A stretch of DNA of 64,000 nt from Egibacteraceae bacterium (lineage in GTDB: Bacteria; Actinomycetota; Nitriliruptoria; Euzebyales; Egibacteraceae). Shown piece after piece: positions 1 to 9,140 of the stretch. The position numbers and the translations under genes were made by a program. The DNA is taken from positions 1 to 64,000 of the forward strand of contig JAUJMQ010000010.1 of assembly GCA_030446775.1 (NCBI GenBank), given 5' to 3'. The notes under the pieces are model-generated. The model did no database searches, was not told the DNA's origin, and was given only the letters and a program-made list of their open reading frames with translations. Position 1 is the stretch's first letter. Every line of letters starts with the position of its first letter.

Positions 1-78
1 CACACAGCGGTGACCAACCCTGCTTTCACAGGGCGTACGGTCCGCGGGCCGCCGGCGCGGCGGGAAGGGGGGACGGCG

Positions 79-1524
79 GTGGGTACCGGTGGCGAGCGGG
101 TCGCCCGCGCGCGCTACGACGCGGTCGTCGTGGGGGCGGGCCCCAACGGCCTGGCAGCCGCGATCACGCTGGCCAAGACCGGCCGCTCGGTGCTGCTCGT
201 CGAGTCCGCCGCCACCGTCGGCGGCGGCGCGCGGTCGGCGGAGCTCACGCTGCCCGGCTTCGTGCACGACGTCTGCTCGGCGGCGCATCCGATGGTGCTG
301 GCGTCGCCGTTCTTCGCGCGGCTCGGTCTGGATCGCGACGGGCTGGAGCTCGTGCAGCCACCCGCGCCGCTGGCGCATCCGTTCGACGACGGTACCGCCG
401 CGGTCCTGGAGCGCGATCCTGCCGCGATGGCGACGCTGGGCGTCGACGCGGCGGCGTGGCGGTCGCTGTTCGCGCCGCTGGTCGCCGACGCCGACAAGCT
501 CGTGCGGTCCTTCCTCGGGCCACCGCCGATCCCGCCGCGCCACCCGCTCACGATGGCACGGTTCGGCGTGTCCGCCGTGCGCTCCGTCGCCCGGCTGGCG
601 ACCAGCCGCTTCGCCGGCGCGCGGGCGCGGGCGCTGCTGGCCGGTATCGGCGCGCACGCGATCCTGCCGCTGACCGCTCCCGCGACCGCGGGGTTCGGCC
701 TGCTCCTGGGCACGCTCGGTCACGCCTACGGCTGGCCGGTGGTGCGGGGTGGCTCCCAGCAGCTGTCCGACGCGCTGGCCAAGCGCTTCGCCGATCTCGG
801 TGGCGAGGTCGTCACCGGGTGGCACGTCGGCTCGCTCGACGAGCTTCCGCCGAGCGGCGCCGTGGTCCTCGACGTCACGCCACGCCAGCTGCTGGCGATG
901 GCGGGGCGGCGGCTTCCCTCCGGCTACCGGCGGCGGCTGTCGCGCTTCCGCTACGGACCGGGAGTGTTCAAGGTCGACTGGGCGCTGGACGGTCCCGTGC
1001 CGTGGACGGCCGAGGGCTGCTCCCGGGCCGGCACCGTGCACCTGGGCGGGACGCTGCCCGAGCTGGTCGCGTCCGAGGCGGCGGTGGCCGCCGGCCGGGC
1101 GCCGGCGCGGCCCTTCGTGCTGGCCGTGCAGGCGAGCCGCTTCGACCCCACCCGCGCGCCGGCGGGCAGCCACACCCTGTGGGGGTACTGCCACGTCCCC
1201 AACGGCTGCGACATCGACATGACGGACGCGATCGAGCGGCAGGTGGAGCGGTTCGCGCCCGGGTTCTCCGACCGGGTCCTGGCGCGCTCGGCCATGGGCC
1301 CGGCGGCGATGGAGGCCCACGACGGCAACTACGTCGGCCGCGACATCAACGGCGGCATGTCCGACCTGCGCCAGCTGTTCTCCCGCCCGACGCCGCGCTG
1401 GCCGCCGTACACGACCCCCGACCGGCGCCTGTATCTGTGCTCGTCGTCCACGCCGCCGGGCGGCGGCGTCCACGGCATGTGCGGGGTCGGTGCCGCCCGC
1501 GCGGCGCTGCGCCGGGTGCTGTAG
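79..1524 (+). CDS. FAD-dependent phytoene dehydrogenase-like oxidoreductase
   Basis: The protein (481 aa from the GTG at 79) opens with a Rossmann FAD motif (VVVGAGPNGLAAAITLA, about residues 13-30) and the following ERxxxxGG-type segment (VESAATVGGGARS). It ends with a GMCGVGAARAALRR segment like the FAD-binding C-terminus of CrtI/phytoene dehydrogenase-like enzymes. The GTG at 79 is preferred over an upstream GTG at 10 because a purine-rich ribosome site (GAAGGGGGGA) lies just before it and the extra N-terminus is low complexity. Members of this family oxidise polyprenoid or retinoid-like substrates, but many have no known substrate. It is not part of the crtE-crtI-crtB run at 13.8-17.5 kb, so a carotenoid role is only possible. 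It converges on metF. Confidence 0.85.
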   Translation: MGTGGERVARARYDAVVVGAGPNGLAAAITLAKTGRSVLLVESAATVGGGARSAELTLPGFVHDVCSAAHPMVLASPFFARLGLDRDGLELVQPPAPLAHPFDDGTAAVLERDPAAMATLGVDAAAWRSLFAPLVADADKLVRSFLGPPPIPPRHPLTMARFGVSAVRSVARLATSRFAGARARALLAGIGAHAILPLTAPATAGFGLLLGTLGHAYGWPVVRGGSQQLSDALAKRFADLGGEVVTGWHVGSLDELPPSGAVVLDVTPRQLLAMAGRRLPSGYRRRLSRFRYGPGVFKVDWALDGPVPWTAEGCSRAGTVHLGGTLPELVASEAAVAAGRAPARPFVLAVQASRFDPTRAPAGSHTLWGYCHVPNGCDIDMTDAIERQVERFAPGFSDRVLARSAMGPAAMEAHDGNYVGRDINGGMSDLRQLFSRPTPRWPPYTTPDRRLYLCSSSTPPGGGVHGMCGVGAARAALRRVL

Positions 1525-1548
1525 CCGGGCCCGCGCCCGCGTGTGTCG

Positions 1549-2430
1549 CTACGTGGGGTCGGGACGCAGCCGGGCGTAGATCTCACGCGTCGCCGTCGAG
1601 CGGTTGAGTGTGTAGAAGTGGATGCCGGGCGCACCGCCGGCGAGCAGCTCGGTGCACAGGTCGACGGCCACCTCCACACCGATTGCGCGCACGGCCGCCT
1701 CGTCGGCGGCGACGGCGCGCAGCCGCCGGGCGAGGTCGTCGGGGAAGCGGGCCCCCGACAGCGCCGCGAAGCGCTCGATCTGAGCGACGTTCGTCACGGG
1801 CATGACCCCCGGGATGATCGGCACGGCGCAGCCGAGGCCGGCGGCGGCGTCGACGAGACGGAAGTAGTCGTCGGCCCGGAAGAAGAACTGGGTGATCGCG
1901 AAGTCGGCTCCGGCGGCGCACTTCTGCGCGAGGTACTTCACGTCCGTGTCGCGGTCCGGTGACGCCGGATGTCCCTCGGGGAACGCGGCGACCCCGACGC
2001 AGAAGTCCCCCTCCTCGTGCAGCAGCCTCACGAGGTCATCGGCGTGCTCGACGCCGCCGGGGGTTGCCGTCCACGGGGCGGTCGGCCCCTCGGGCATGTC
2101 GCCGCGCAACGCCAGCACGTTGCGGATCCCGGCCTCGGCGAAGTCGCGGGCGACCGACCGCAGCTCGTCGCGGGTGGCGCCCACACAGGTCAGGTGCGCG
2201 ACGACGGTCAGCGACGTCTCTGCCGCGAGGCGCTTGACGACCCGCAGGGTGCGGTCGCGCGTGGAGCCCCCCGCCCCGTAGGTGACGTCGACGAACGTCG
2301 GGCGCAGCGGCTCGAGGTCGCGCACCGCCTCGAACAGGACCCGCTCCCCCGCGTCGGTCTTGGGCGGGAAGAACTCAAAGGAGAACGACGGCCGGGCGGC
2401 CAACAGCAGCGTGCGGACGTCGGCGCTCAT
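1549..2430 (-). CDS. metF: 5,10-methylenetetrahydrofolate reductase
   Basis: This cytosolic flavoenzyme reduces methylenetetrahydrofolate to 5-methyltetrahydrofolate, the methyl donor for methionine synthesis. The 293-aa length fits the bacterial family. The N-terminal FEFFPPK motif carries the conserved catalytic Glu (about residue 19). A DVTYGAGGSTRDRTL segment follows at about residues 44-58, then a HLTCVGATRDEL strand and an ALRGD motif. The ATG at 2430 was chosen because the reading frame upstream of it has no family similarity. It stands alone, with the DUF6458-like gene upstream on the same strand. No SAM riboswitch was seen in the 90 bases upstream. Confidence 0.95.
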   Translation of the reverse strand: MSADVRTLLLAARPSFSFEFFPPKTDAGERVLFEAVRDLEPLRPTFVDVTYGAGGSTRDRTLRVVKRLAAETSLTVVAHLTCVGATRDELRSVARDFAEAGIRNVLALRGDMPEGPTAPWTATPGGVEHADDLVRLLHEEGDFCVGVAAFPEGHPASPDRDTDVKYLAQKCAAGADFAITQFFFRADDYFRLVDAAAGLGCAVPIIPGVMPVTNVAQIERFAALSGARFPDDLARRLRAVAADEAAVRAIGVEVAVDLCTELLAGGAPGIHFYTLNRSTATREIYARLRPDPT

Positions 2431-2521
2431 CGACGGATGCGCGGCCTGCGGCGGCCCAGGCCCCCCGGCCCTGGCTTGCGGTCTACCACGTCGCGGGCCC
2501 CGCGCGGGGCGCCCCGGCGGT

Positions 2522-2752
2522 CTAGTAGACGTCGCGGTCGCGCTCGACGTAGCGCTCGCGCGCCGGCACGTCGCGCTCGACGTAGCGGTCACGCCGGGAG
2601 CTGAGCGCAACCGTCAGGATCGCCCCGACGAGCCCGCCGAGCATGAGGATGTAGCCGATCACCTGGATGTCGACCCCGGCGACCTGGAAGTCGACCGCGA
2701 AGGCGAGGATCGCGCCGATGACGATGAGGGCGATGCTTGCACCGAGGGTCAT
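2522..2752 (-). CDS. DUF6458-like small membrane protein
   Basis: A 76-aa protein with two predicted membrane helices (about residues 4-22 and 30-50), separated by a short VAGVDIQVIG turn. A charged, Tyr/Arg/Asp-rich cytoplasmic tail repeats RYVERD twice. The pattern (MTLGASIALIVIGAILAFAV start, GYILMLGGLVG second helix) matches small actinobacterial proteins annotated DUF6458, whose function is unknown. The start is the ATG at 2752. The gene stands between metF and ilvC with no overlap on either side. Confidence 0.75.
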   Translation of the reverse strand: MTLGASIALIVIGAILAFAVDFQVAGVDIQVIGYILMLGGLVGAILTVALSSRRDRYVERDVPARERYVERDRDVY

Positions 2753-2883
2753 CTCAGCTCCCGGGTCCGTCGGTCGCGGCACCGTCGCGCCGCCCCCCAA
2801 CGGTACTCCAAGCGACCGTCGCGACACCGCAGGGCGTGGACCGTTGCAGGCCCGGCTTCGGGCTGCGGCCGGTCCGCCGGCGG

Positions 2884-3900
2884 TCAGTGCTCGGTGGGCT
2901 CGGGCAGCCAGCTCATCATCGACCGCAGGCGGCGGCCGACCGTCTCGATCGCGTGACCGGACTGGCGGCGCCGGGCGGCGTTGAACGCCGGGCGTCCGGC
3001 CTGGTTCTCCAGGATCCACTCGCGCGCGAAGGTGCCGTCCTGCACCCGCGTCAGCGTCTCGCGCATCCGCTGCTTGACGCCCTCGTCGACCACCACCGGG
3101 CCGCTGGCGTAGTCGCCGTACTCGGCGGTGTCCGAGACGGAGTGGCGCATCCGCTCGAAGCCGCCCTCGTAGAGCAGGTCGACGATGAGCTTGAGCTCGT
3201 GGAGGCACTCGAAGTAGGCCACCTCGGGCTGGTAGCCCGCCTCGGTCAACGTCTCGAAGCCCTTCTGCACCAGGCTGGAGACGCCACCGCACAGCACGGC
3301 CTGCTCGCCGAACAGGTCGGTCTCGGTCTCCTCGGCGAACGTCGTCTCGAGCACGCCGGCGCGCGTCGCGCCGATGCCCTTGGCGTAGGCCAGGGTGACG
3401 TCGCGGGCGGTACCGGACCGGTCGGCGTGGACGGCGAACAGGGCCGGCACGCCCGTCCCCTCGGTGTAGGTCCGCCGCACGAGGTGTCCCGGGCCCTTGG
3501 GCGCCACCATGCACACGTCCACGCCGGGGGGCGGCGTGATCTGGCCGTAGTGGATGTTGAAGCCGTGGGCGAACAGCAGCGCGTTGCCGTCGACGAGGCC
3601 CGGCTCGATCTCGCCGCGGTACACCGACGCCTGCGACGTGTCGGGCAGCAGGACCATGACGACGTCGGCACGCTTGACGGCCTCGGCGGTCTCCAGGACC
3701 TCCAGGCCGGCGGCCTCGGCGTCTGCGGCGCTGCGCGACCCGGCGTAGAGCCCGACGACCACCGCGGCGCCGGACTCCGCGAGGTTGCGCGCGTGTGCGT
3801 GCCCCTGCGAGCCGTAGCCCAGCACCGCCACGGTGCGCCCGGCCAGCGCCTCCAGCGAGGCGTCGTCGTCGTAGTACATCCGGGCGTGTGGTGCGGCCAT
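2884..3900 (-). CDS. ilvC: ketol-acid reductoisomerase (NADP+)
   Basis: Second enzyme of valine and isoleucine synthesis. It isomerises and reduces acetolactate or acetohydroxybutyrate with NADPH and Mg2+. The 338-aa length is that of class I enzymes. Near the N-terminus is the nucleotide motif [15 protein letters not shown]. The [15 protein letters not shown] segment, the [12 protein letters not shown] metal-binding helix and the [19 protein letters not shown] helix of the knotted C-domain are all present. The ATG directly abuts the stop codon of the ilvB-ilvN frame, so the three functions form one transcription unit controlled by the leader attenuator at about 6.3-6.5 kb. Confidence 0.97.
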   Translation of the reverse strand: MAAPHARMYYDDDASLEALAGRTVAVLGYGSQGHAHARNLAESGAAVVVGLYAGSRSAADAEAAGLEVLETAEAVKRADVVMVLLPDTSQASVYRGEIEPGLVDGNALLFAHGFNIHYGQITPPPGVDVCMVAPKGPGHLVRRTYTEGTGVPALFAVHADRSGTARDVTLAYAKGIGATRAGVLETTFAEETETDLFGEQAVLCGGVSSLVQKGFETLTEAGYQPEVAYFECLHELKLIVDLLYEGGFERMRHSVSDTAEYGDYASGPVVVDEGVKQRMRETLTRVQDGTFAREWILENQAGRPAFNAARRRQSGHAIETVGRRLRSMMSWLPEPTEH

Positions 3901-4425
3901 CTACGCGCCCCTCTCCAGGCGCAGCCCGCGCCCGTCGGTGATGCTGCGTGCTCCCCGGCCCACGGCGATCATCCCCGAGCGGACGAGCTCGCGGATCCCG
4001 TAGGGCTCCAGCAGCCGCACGAGCGCGGCGAGCTTCTCCGGCGATCCTGTCACCTCGAGGGTGAGGGTCTCGGTGTCCACGTCGACGACGTTCGCCCGGA
4101 AGACGCTCGCGACCTCGATGACCTGCGAGCGCGTGCCGGCGGCGGCGCCGACCTTGATCAGTTGCAGCTCGCGCTCGACGGCGGTGTCGCGCTCGAGCTC
4201 GACGATCTTCAGGACGTGGACGAGCTTGTTGAGCTGCTTGGTGACCTGCTCGAGCGGCGCGGCGGCCGCGTCGACGACGATCGTCATCCGCGACACCCCG
4301 GCGACCTCGGTCGGCCCGACGGCGAGCGACTCGATGTTGAAGCCGCGTCGGCTGAACAGCCCGGCAACCCGGGCCAGCACGCCCGGACGGTCCTCGACGA
4401 GCACCGACACCGTGTGGGTCGCCAT
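3901..4425 (-). other. ilvN: IlvN (acetolactate synthase regulatory subunit) region with its own internal start
   Basis: This marks the part of the ilvB frame that corresponds to a complete small subunit. It contains ACT-domain residues ([20 protein letters not shown]) that bind valine for feedback inhibition, followed by the ACT-like C-terminal half (LELQLIKV-like segment, [16 protein letters not shown]). The ATG at 4425 is preceded at 8-9 nt by AGGGAGGGG. The ribosome site has therefore been kept even though the frame upstream is open. That supports a second, separately translated product from the same message. Confidence 0.6.
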
Positions 4426-6288
4426 CGCAGATCCCCTCCCTTCGACCTGTTGTCTGGGCGCCGGCGCCGTCGCGCCGGGCGCACCCTGGACCGCGTCGCC
4501 CTCGTGCATCGAGGCGGGCAGCGCGGCGCCGCCCGGCTCGCCGCTGCCGCCGGGCACCCCGGCGGCGGCCTTGGCGTACCACTCCTGGGCCGACTCGACG
4601 ATCTCGTCGTTGCTCGCGCCGGCGGGGACCATCGGAAAGACCTTCTCGGTGACGTCGACGCGGAAGTCGACCACCACGGGGACGTCGCCGACGGCGAACG
4701 CCTTGTCCAGGGTCGACTCGACGTCCTCCGGCCGCTCGCAGCGCAGGCCGGCGCAGCCGAAGGCGTCGGCGAGCTTGACGAGGTCGGGGACCTCCCAGCC
4801 CAGGTCCACCGACGACCACCGGCCGCCGTAGAACAGCTCCTGCCACTGGCGCACCATCCCGAGGGCGCCGTTGTTGATGACGCAGAACACGACGGGGACG
4901 TGCTCGGTCCGCGCTGTGGCGAGCTCCTGGAGCGTCATCTGGAACGAGCCGTCACCGTCGATCGCGACGACGGTGTCGTCGGGCCGGCCGATCTTGGCCC
5001 CGATCGCGGCCGGCACGCAGAAGCCCATGGTCCCCAGGCCTCCGGAGTTGATCCAGCTGCGGGGACGCTCGTAGGCGATGTGCTGCGCGGCCCACATCTG
5101 GTGCTGCCCGACGCCGGTCACCACGATCCCGTCGCCGGGCAGCCGCTGACCGATCGCGCGGATGACCGTCTGGGGCTTCAGCGGCCCGTCGAGCTGCTGG
5201 TCGACCCGCAGCGGGTGCGCTCGCCGCCATTCGTCGAGCGTCGCCCACCACGGTGAGAGGTCCGCCGGCGTCTCGCCGGCCGCCAGCAGCTCACTGACGG
5301 CTGCCACGAGCTGCTCGCCGACCTCCCGGCAGTCACCGACGATGGGCACGTCGACGGCGCGGTGCTTGCCGATCTCCGCCGGGTCGATGTCGACGTGGAC
5401 GATGCGCGCCCCGGGGGCGAAGGCGGACAGCTTGCCCGTCACCCGGTCGTCGAAGCGGGCGCCCAAGGCGAGGAGGAGGTCGCTGCGCTGCAGCGCGGTG
5501 ACGGCCGTCCAGTGCCCGTGCATGCCCGGCATCCCCAGGTGCTGCGGATGGCTGTCGGGGAACGCGCCCCGCGCGGTCAGCGTGGTCACGACCGGCAGCC
5601 GCAGCATCTCGGCGAGGCGGCGGAGAGGATCGTGCGCCGCGGCGCGGATCGTGCCGCCGCCGACGTAGAGGACGGGCCGCCTCGCGGCCAGCAGTGAGCG
5701 CGCCGCCTCCCGCACCATCTTCGGGTGGCCGCGCAGGGTCGGCCGGTAGCCCGGCAGCGTCAGACGGTCCGGCCAGCGGAACGGGCACCGCTGCGTCAAG
5801 ACGTCCTTGGGGATGTCGACGAGCACCGGGCCCGGGCGACCGGTCGCCGCGATGTGGAACGCCTCTTTGATCGCACCGGGGATGCGTCCGGCATCGGTGA
5901 CCATCTCGTTGTGCTTGGTCACCGGCATGGTGATGCCGGTGATGTCGGCCTCCTGGAACGCGTCGCCCCCGACGGCGCCCGTGGGCACCTGCCCGGTGAT
6001 CGCGACGAGCGGCACGGAGTCGCAGTGCGCGTCGGCGAGAGCGGTGACGAGGTTCGTCGCCCCCGGACCCGAGGTGGCGAGCACCACCCCCACCCGGCCG
6101 GTGGCGTGGGCGTAGCCCTCCGCCATGTGCCCGGCGCCCTGCTCGTGGCGCGCCAGGACGTGGCGGACCGGGCTGTCGAGCAGCGGATCGTAGGCCGGGA
6201 GGATCGCGCCTCCCGGATGGCCGAAGATCACCTCGACGCCCTCGGTCTCCAGGGACCTGATGACGGCCTGCGCTCCGGTGATGTCCAT
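3901..6288 (-). CDS. ilvB: acetolactate synthase, large and small subunits in one reading frame
   Basis: Residues 1 to about 590 are the ThDP-dependent catalytic subunit. [15 protein letters not shown] and the [14 protein letters not shown] helix carry the activating Glu, and the ThDP site runs [12 protein letters not shown] to [11 protein letters not shown]. After a Gly/Ala/Pro-rich linker of about 40 residues, the regulatory subunit begins at [17 protein letters not shown] (an ACT domain) and continues for 174 aa. No stop codon separates them. A good ribosome site (GAAGGGAGGGG) precedes the internal ATG at 4425, so free IlvN could also be made. The enzyme forms acetolactate for valine and leucine or acetohydroxybutyrate for isoleucine. 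ilvC follows directly. Fusion of the two subunits is unusual; a lost stop codon or a sequence error between them is the alternative. Confidence 0.93.
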   Translation of the reverse strand: MDITGAQAVIRSLETEGVEVIFGHPGGAILPAYDPLLDSPVRHVLARHEQGAGHMAEGYAHATGRVGVVLATSGPGATNLVTALADAHCDSVPLVAITGQVPTGAVGGDAFQEADITGITMPVTKHNEMVTDAGRIPGAIKEAFHIAATGRPGPVLVDIPKDVLTQRCPFRWPDRLTLPGYRPTLRGHPKMVREAARSLLAARRPVLYVGGGTIRAAAHDPLRRLAEMLRLPVVTTLTARGAFPDSHPQHLGMPGMHGHWTAVTALQRSDLLLALGARFDDRVTGKLSAFAPGARIVHVDIDPAEIGKHRAVDVPIVGDCREVGEQLVAAVSELLAAGETPADLSPWWATLDEWRRAHPLRVDQQLDGPLKPQTVIRAIGQRLPGDGIVVTGVGQHQMWAAQHIAYERPRSWINSGGLGTMGFCVPAAIGAKIGRPDDTVVAIDGDGSFQMTLQELATARTEHVPVVFCVINNGALGMVRQWQELFYGGRWSSVDLGWEVPDLVKLADAFGCAGLRCERPEDVESTLDKAFAVGDVPVVVDFRVDVTEKVFPMVPAGASNDEIVESAQEWYAKAAAGVPGGSGEPGGAALPASMHEGDAVQGAPGATAPAPRQQVEGRGSAMATHTVSVLVEDRPGVLARVAGLFSRRGFNIESLAVGPTEVAGVSRMTIVVDAAAAPLEQVTKQLNKLVHVLKIVELERDTAVERELQLIKVGAAAGTRSQVIEVASVFRANVVDVDTETLTLEVTGSPEKLAALVRLLEPYGIRELVRSGMIAVGRGARSITDGRGLRLERGA

Positions 6289-6305
6289 GCGGTCCGGCCT
6301 CTCGT

Positions 6306-6342
6306 AGAAGGAGAAGACCTCCGGCCGGCCGGCGGGAGGTCT
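6306..6342 (-). terminator. ilvB leader attenuator terminator
   Basis: On the minus strand an 8-bp stem (AGACCTCC / GGAGGTCT, 6342-6335 and 6322-6315) with a GC-rich 12-nt loop is followed by a pyrimidine-rich tail TCTCCTTCT. It lies between the leader peptide stop codon and ilvB. The 3' arm can alternatively pair with an upstream CTCCGG (6360-6355) or GACCTC just after the leader stop. This is the mutually exclusive pairing expected of transcription attenuation. Confidence 0.7.
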
Positions 6343-6363
6343 GCGCCTGGGGGACCGGAGAGG

Positions 6364-6447
6364 TCAGGCCAGGCGCTGGCCGACGCATACGCACAAACGC
6401 ACGGAGACGGACGAGGGCGTCCGCTGGGCGCTCGGCGTGGTCGTCAT
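6364..6447 (-). CDS. ilv operon leader peptide (27 aa)
   Basis: A 27-residue ORF sits just upstream of ilvB. Its second half (SVSVRLCVCVGQRLA) packs four Val and two Leu codons into about 14 codons. This is the regulatory-codon arrangement of branched-chain amino-acid attenuators. Stalling at these codons when charged tRNA is scarce would free an antiterminator from the hairpin at 6315-6342. There is no Shine-Dalgarno site. The candidate promoter places the transcript start at or next to the ATG, so leaderless translation is likely. No protein function is expected beyond regulation. Confidence 0.7.
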   Translation of the reverse strand: MTTTPSAQRTPSSVSVRLCVCVGQRLA

Positions 6448-6455
6448 CACCGGCC

Positions 6456-6485
6456 AGTGTTGGCACACCGACGTCGCGGTGTCAA
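6456..6485 (-). promoter_or_regulatory. candidate sigma-70-type promoter of the ilv operon
   Basis: On the minus strand a perfect TTGACA (6485-6480) is followed after 18 nt by AACACT (6461-6456). A start 7-9 nt further on falls at the leader-peptide ATG (6447) or the G before it. This would make the leader message leaderless. The -35 is exact; the -10 is a weak match. Confidence 0.5.
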
Positions 6486-6699
6486 TCGCCGAGGCACCCA
6501 CCGAGCGCGGAAAAAGAGGCGCGGGAAGGTTACGGTGGCCGATAGGTCGGGAACAACAGATCTCACCTCGAGGCACCATGCGGGGGGCGGGTTCCCGCCC
6601 CCTCCCCCCGCAGACGGTGTCCCCTCTGTGTGTCATCGTGGGCGTCAATCGTGGCGGCCGGACGGCGTCGTGTGGTGGCGGGAGGCCGCCGGCTCGAGG

Positions 6700-7386
6700 T
6701 CAGCGCACGAGGCCGTGACGCATCGCGATCACGACGGCCTGCACCCGATCGGTGGCCTTGAGCTTGGCGTAGAGCTTCGACAGATGGCTCTTCACCGTCT
6801 CGTCTCCCAGCCCGAGGGTTTCGGCGATCTCCCGGGTGGACTTGCCGGTGGCGAGCTGCTCGAGCACCTCCTGCTCGCGCTTGCTCAGCTGGTCGAGCCC
6901 GGCGTGCATCGCCAGCGGTCCCACCCGCTCCAGGAACGGTCGCGTCACGTCGGGGTGCAGGAAACCCTTGCCCGAGGCGACGGCACGGACCGCCTGCACC
7001 AGCTCCTCGCGCCGCACGTTCTTCGGCAGGTAGCCCGCCACGCCGGCGGCCACCGCGCGCGTGACCGTGTCGTGGTCGGTGAACATCGTGAGCGCCACCG
7101 TCTGTGTGGCCAGCCCCCGGACGCCGATCTCACGGACCGCGGCCAGCCCGTCCATGCCGATGAGGTTGACGTCGACGAGGGCGACCTGCGGCTGGTGCTC
7201 CTCGACGGAGGCGACGAGGTCCTCACCGGAGGTGACGATCTCCACGACCTCCATGTCGTCCTCGAACGACAGCATCGTGGCGACTCCGTCGGCGACGACG
7301 CCGTGGTCCTCGGCGATGACGATGTGGATCAGGCCGGCGTCCGCAGCGGCCGCCGGACCGGTCGGGGCGGTACGCACATCGCTCAC
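6700..7386 (-). CDS. NarL/LuxR-family response regulator
   Basis: The 228-aa protein has an N-terminal receiver domain (about residues 19-140) with acidic residues E26 and D27, phosphoacceptor D72 in ALVDVNL, and conserved K near YLPKNV. A linker follows, then a LuxR-type helix-turn-helix (about residues 160-225: LSKREQEVLEQLATGKSTREIAETLGL, then KSHLSKLYAKL). It is the DNA-binding partner of the histidine kinase encoded immediately upstream, whose stop codon overlaps this GTG start by 4 nt. The pair may read the NKSGW peptide array further upstream, by gene order only. Confidence 0.93.
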   Translation of the reverse strand: MSDVRTAPTGPAAAADAGLIHIVIAEDHGVVADGVATMLSFEDDMEVVEIVTSGEDLVASVEEHQPQVALVDVNLIGMDGLAAVREIGVRGLATQTVALTMFTDHDTVTRAVAAGVAGYLPKNVRREELVQAVRAVASGKGFLHPDVTRPFLERVGPLAMHAGLDQLSKREQEVLEQLATGKSTREIAETLGLGDETVKSHLSKLYAKLKATDRVQAVVIAMRHGLVR

Positions 7387-9053
7387 AGCGGCACCTCCAC
7401 CCGCACGCTCGTCCCCGTCCCCGGCGCGCTTTCCACCGTGAAGGTACCCCTCGCGAGCTCGGTGCGCTGCGCCATCAGGGCAAGTCCGTGGTGCCCCGGC
7501 GGCACCGTGGCGGGATCGAACCCGCAGCCGTCGTCGGTCACCTCGACCTGGAGCGCCTCGCCGACCACCCGCAGCTCCACGGTCACGTGTTCCGCACGCG
7601 CGTGGCGGGCGATGTTCGTGAGGCATCCGCGGACGAGCTCGAGGGCCATGATCTCGACCGCCAGCGGCAGCTGCGGCATCGGATCGGGGGCTCGCAGGTC
7701 GTTGCCCACGCGGGCGTTGACCCGCAGCTCCTCCAGGGACTCCCGCAGCGCGGGAAGCAGGCCGCCAGGTACGACGATCTGCCGGCGCAGTGCCTCCAGC
7801 ACGTCGCGCAGGTGGCGGATTCCGCCGTTGACGGCCTCGCGGGTAGCGCCCGCCAGCCGGTCGGCACGTTGGGGGTCGCCGCCGCCTAACGCCGAGCGCA
7901 CGTTGTCGGCCTGGATCTCGGCCGCTGCGAGGAAGGGCAGCACCTCGTCGTGGATGGCCAGCGCGATGCGGCTGCGCTCGCGGGTGCCCTCTTCCAGGAT
8001 CCGGCCCGACAGCGCCACCCGCGCGCGCTGGCCTTCGGCCACCTCGGTCTCCAGGACGACGCGCTGCAGCGCCATCCCGAGCAGACCCGCGGCCGCCTCG
8101 ATCACGGCCAGCGTGGGGCCAGGCACCTCGGGGGGCACCCCGATGGCCGCCGGCTCGGCCCCCGGCACCTTCACGACGAGCAGCTCCGCGCTGACCATCC
8201 CCGACAGCGAGAACTCCACGGGCCCGGTCTCCAGCAGCTCCCCGAGGGCGGCGGCGCCTGTCGTCGCCACCTCGTCGGCGCGCCGCGACGACAGCAGCGC
8301 CGTGCCGAGTCGGTTGAGGTTCTCCAGCTCCTCCACCTGCGCCGCGAGCTCCTCGGCCCGGTCCTCCGCCACCCGCGCCGACCGCAGCGCGCTGTAGCCG
8401 AGGTAGCCCGGAGCGGCCAGGAGCAGAGGCGCCCACACCCCGATGACCTCGTAGCCGAGCACGATCGCCAACGCGAGGAGTGCAACGAGGCCGTAGTCGA
8501 CGACGAATCGCGGGAAAGGCGCCGCGATGTCACGAGCCGCTCTTCCGAAGCCGAGGCGTCCTCGCAGGTTCAGCCAGAAGGTGACGGCGATGGTGTTGAC
8601 CGCGTTGTGCACCAAGACCGCCGCCAGCGTCGTCCAGACCGGCCCGAACGGCAGACCCTGGGCGACGATCGCCGCCGCGTAGGCGGACAGGGCGATCTGC
8701 GAGCGATTGAACAGGATCGCCCACGCCGAGGTCCCTCCGCGGAACTCCCGCTCGTTGGTGAAGCCGGCGAAGTTGACGATCAGCGCGAGCGGAGGCGGCA
8801 GGACAACGGACGCGGCCACGGACACGGATGCACCGATGCCGGCGTCGATGTCGTATTTCGGCAGGACCGGGATGGTCAGCAGGTTGGCCGCCATGAGGCA
8901 GGCGGTCCACACGAGCAACTCGATCCAGCGGCCCGGCAAAGCGCCGAAGGATCCGGGAAGAGCAACCAGACACAACCCCGCGAGTCCGAGGACGTATCCG
9001 CGCAGGGCGAGCGACGTCCCGGCGATGCGTCGCTCCGTCTTGCCGTCCGTCAA
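7383..9053 (-). CDS. membrane histidine kinase (NarL-type DHp domain)
   Basis: The N-terminal half holds about seven hydrophobic helices without a large extracellular domain (about residues 15-220). A short coiled-coil (RAEELAAQVEELENLNRLG) and a GAF-like region follow. A HisKA_3-type helix carries the phosphoacceptor His in RIALAIHDEVLPF, and an ATPase domain has N-box NIARHARA, the DDGCGFDP G1 box and GHHGLALM. The start is taken as the TTG at 9053 because AGGAGG lies 6 nt before it; a GTG at 9086 lacks such a site. It is translationally coupled to the response regulator. A sensor made only of membrane helices fits membrane-embedded or small-ligand sensing. The micro-ORF array ends about 90 nt upstream on the same strand. 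Confidence 0.9.
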   Translation of the reverse strand: MTDGKTERRIAGTSLALRGYVLGLAGLCLVALPGSFGALPGRWIELLVWTACLMAANLLTIPVLPKYDIDAGIGASVSVAASVVLPPPLALIVNFAGFTNEREFRGGTSAWAILFNRSQIALSAYAAAIVAQGLPFGPVWTTLAAVLVHNAVNTIAVTFWLNLRGRLGFGRAARDIAAPFPRFVVDYGLVALLALAIVLGYEVIGVWAPLLLAAPGYLGYSALRSARVAEDRAEELAAQVEELENLNRLGTALLSSRRADEVATTGAAALGELLETGPVEFSLSGMVSAELLVVKVPGAEPAAIGVPPEVPGPTLAVIEAAAGLLGMALQRVVLETEVAEGQRARVALSGRILEEGTRERSRIALAIHDEVLPFLAAAEIQADNVRSALGGGDPQRADRLAGATREAVNGGIRHLRDVLEALRRQIVVPGGLLPALRESLEELRVNARVGNDLRAPDPMPQLPLAVEIMALELVRGCLTNIARHARAEHVTVELRVVGEALQVEVTDDGCGFDPATVPPGHHGLALMAQRTELARGTFTVESAPGTGTSVRVEVPL

Positions 9054-9140
9054 CTCCAGCCTCCTCGACCGCGCCTCGCGCGACACGCGGCGGCGCGACT
9101 AGTGCGGCCACCGCGCGTGCGAAAGCCGCGGTCAGCCAGC

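Noticed and set aside
1-78. Upstream GTG start at 10 for the first oxidoreductase
   Set aside because: The extra 23 residues are non-homologous, and the ribosome site is at the GTG 79.
2431-2521. SAM-type riboswitch upstream of metF
   Set aside because: Only about 90 nt, with no conserved core of SAM-I, SAM-II or SAM-IV that I could recognise.
2737-5256. Long plus-strand ORF of 839 codons opposite ilvC and ilvB
   Set aside because: It is antisense to two clear genes and has the His/Val/Arg/Asp-rich composition of a GC-rich shadow frame.
5725-8397. Long plus-strand ORF of 890 codons opposite ilvB, the regulator and the kinase
   Set aside because: Shadow frame: no domain, and it spans several real genes of the other strand.
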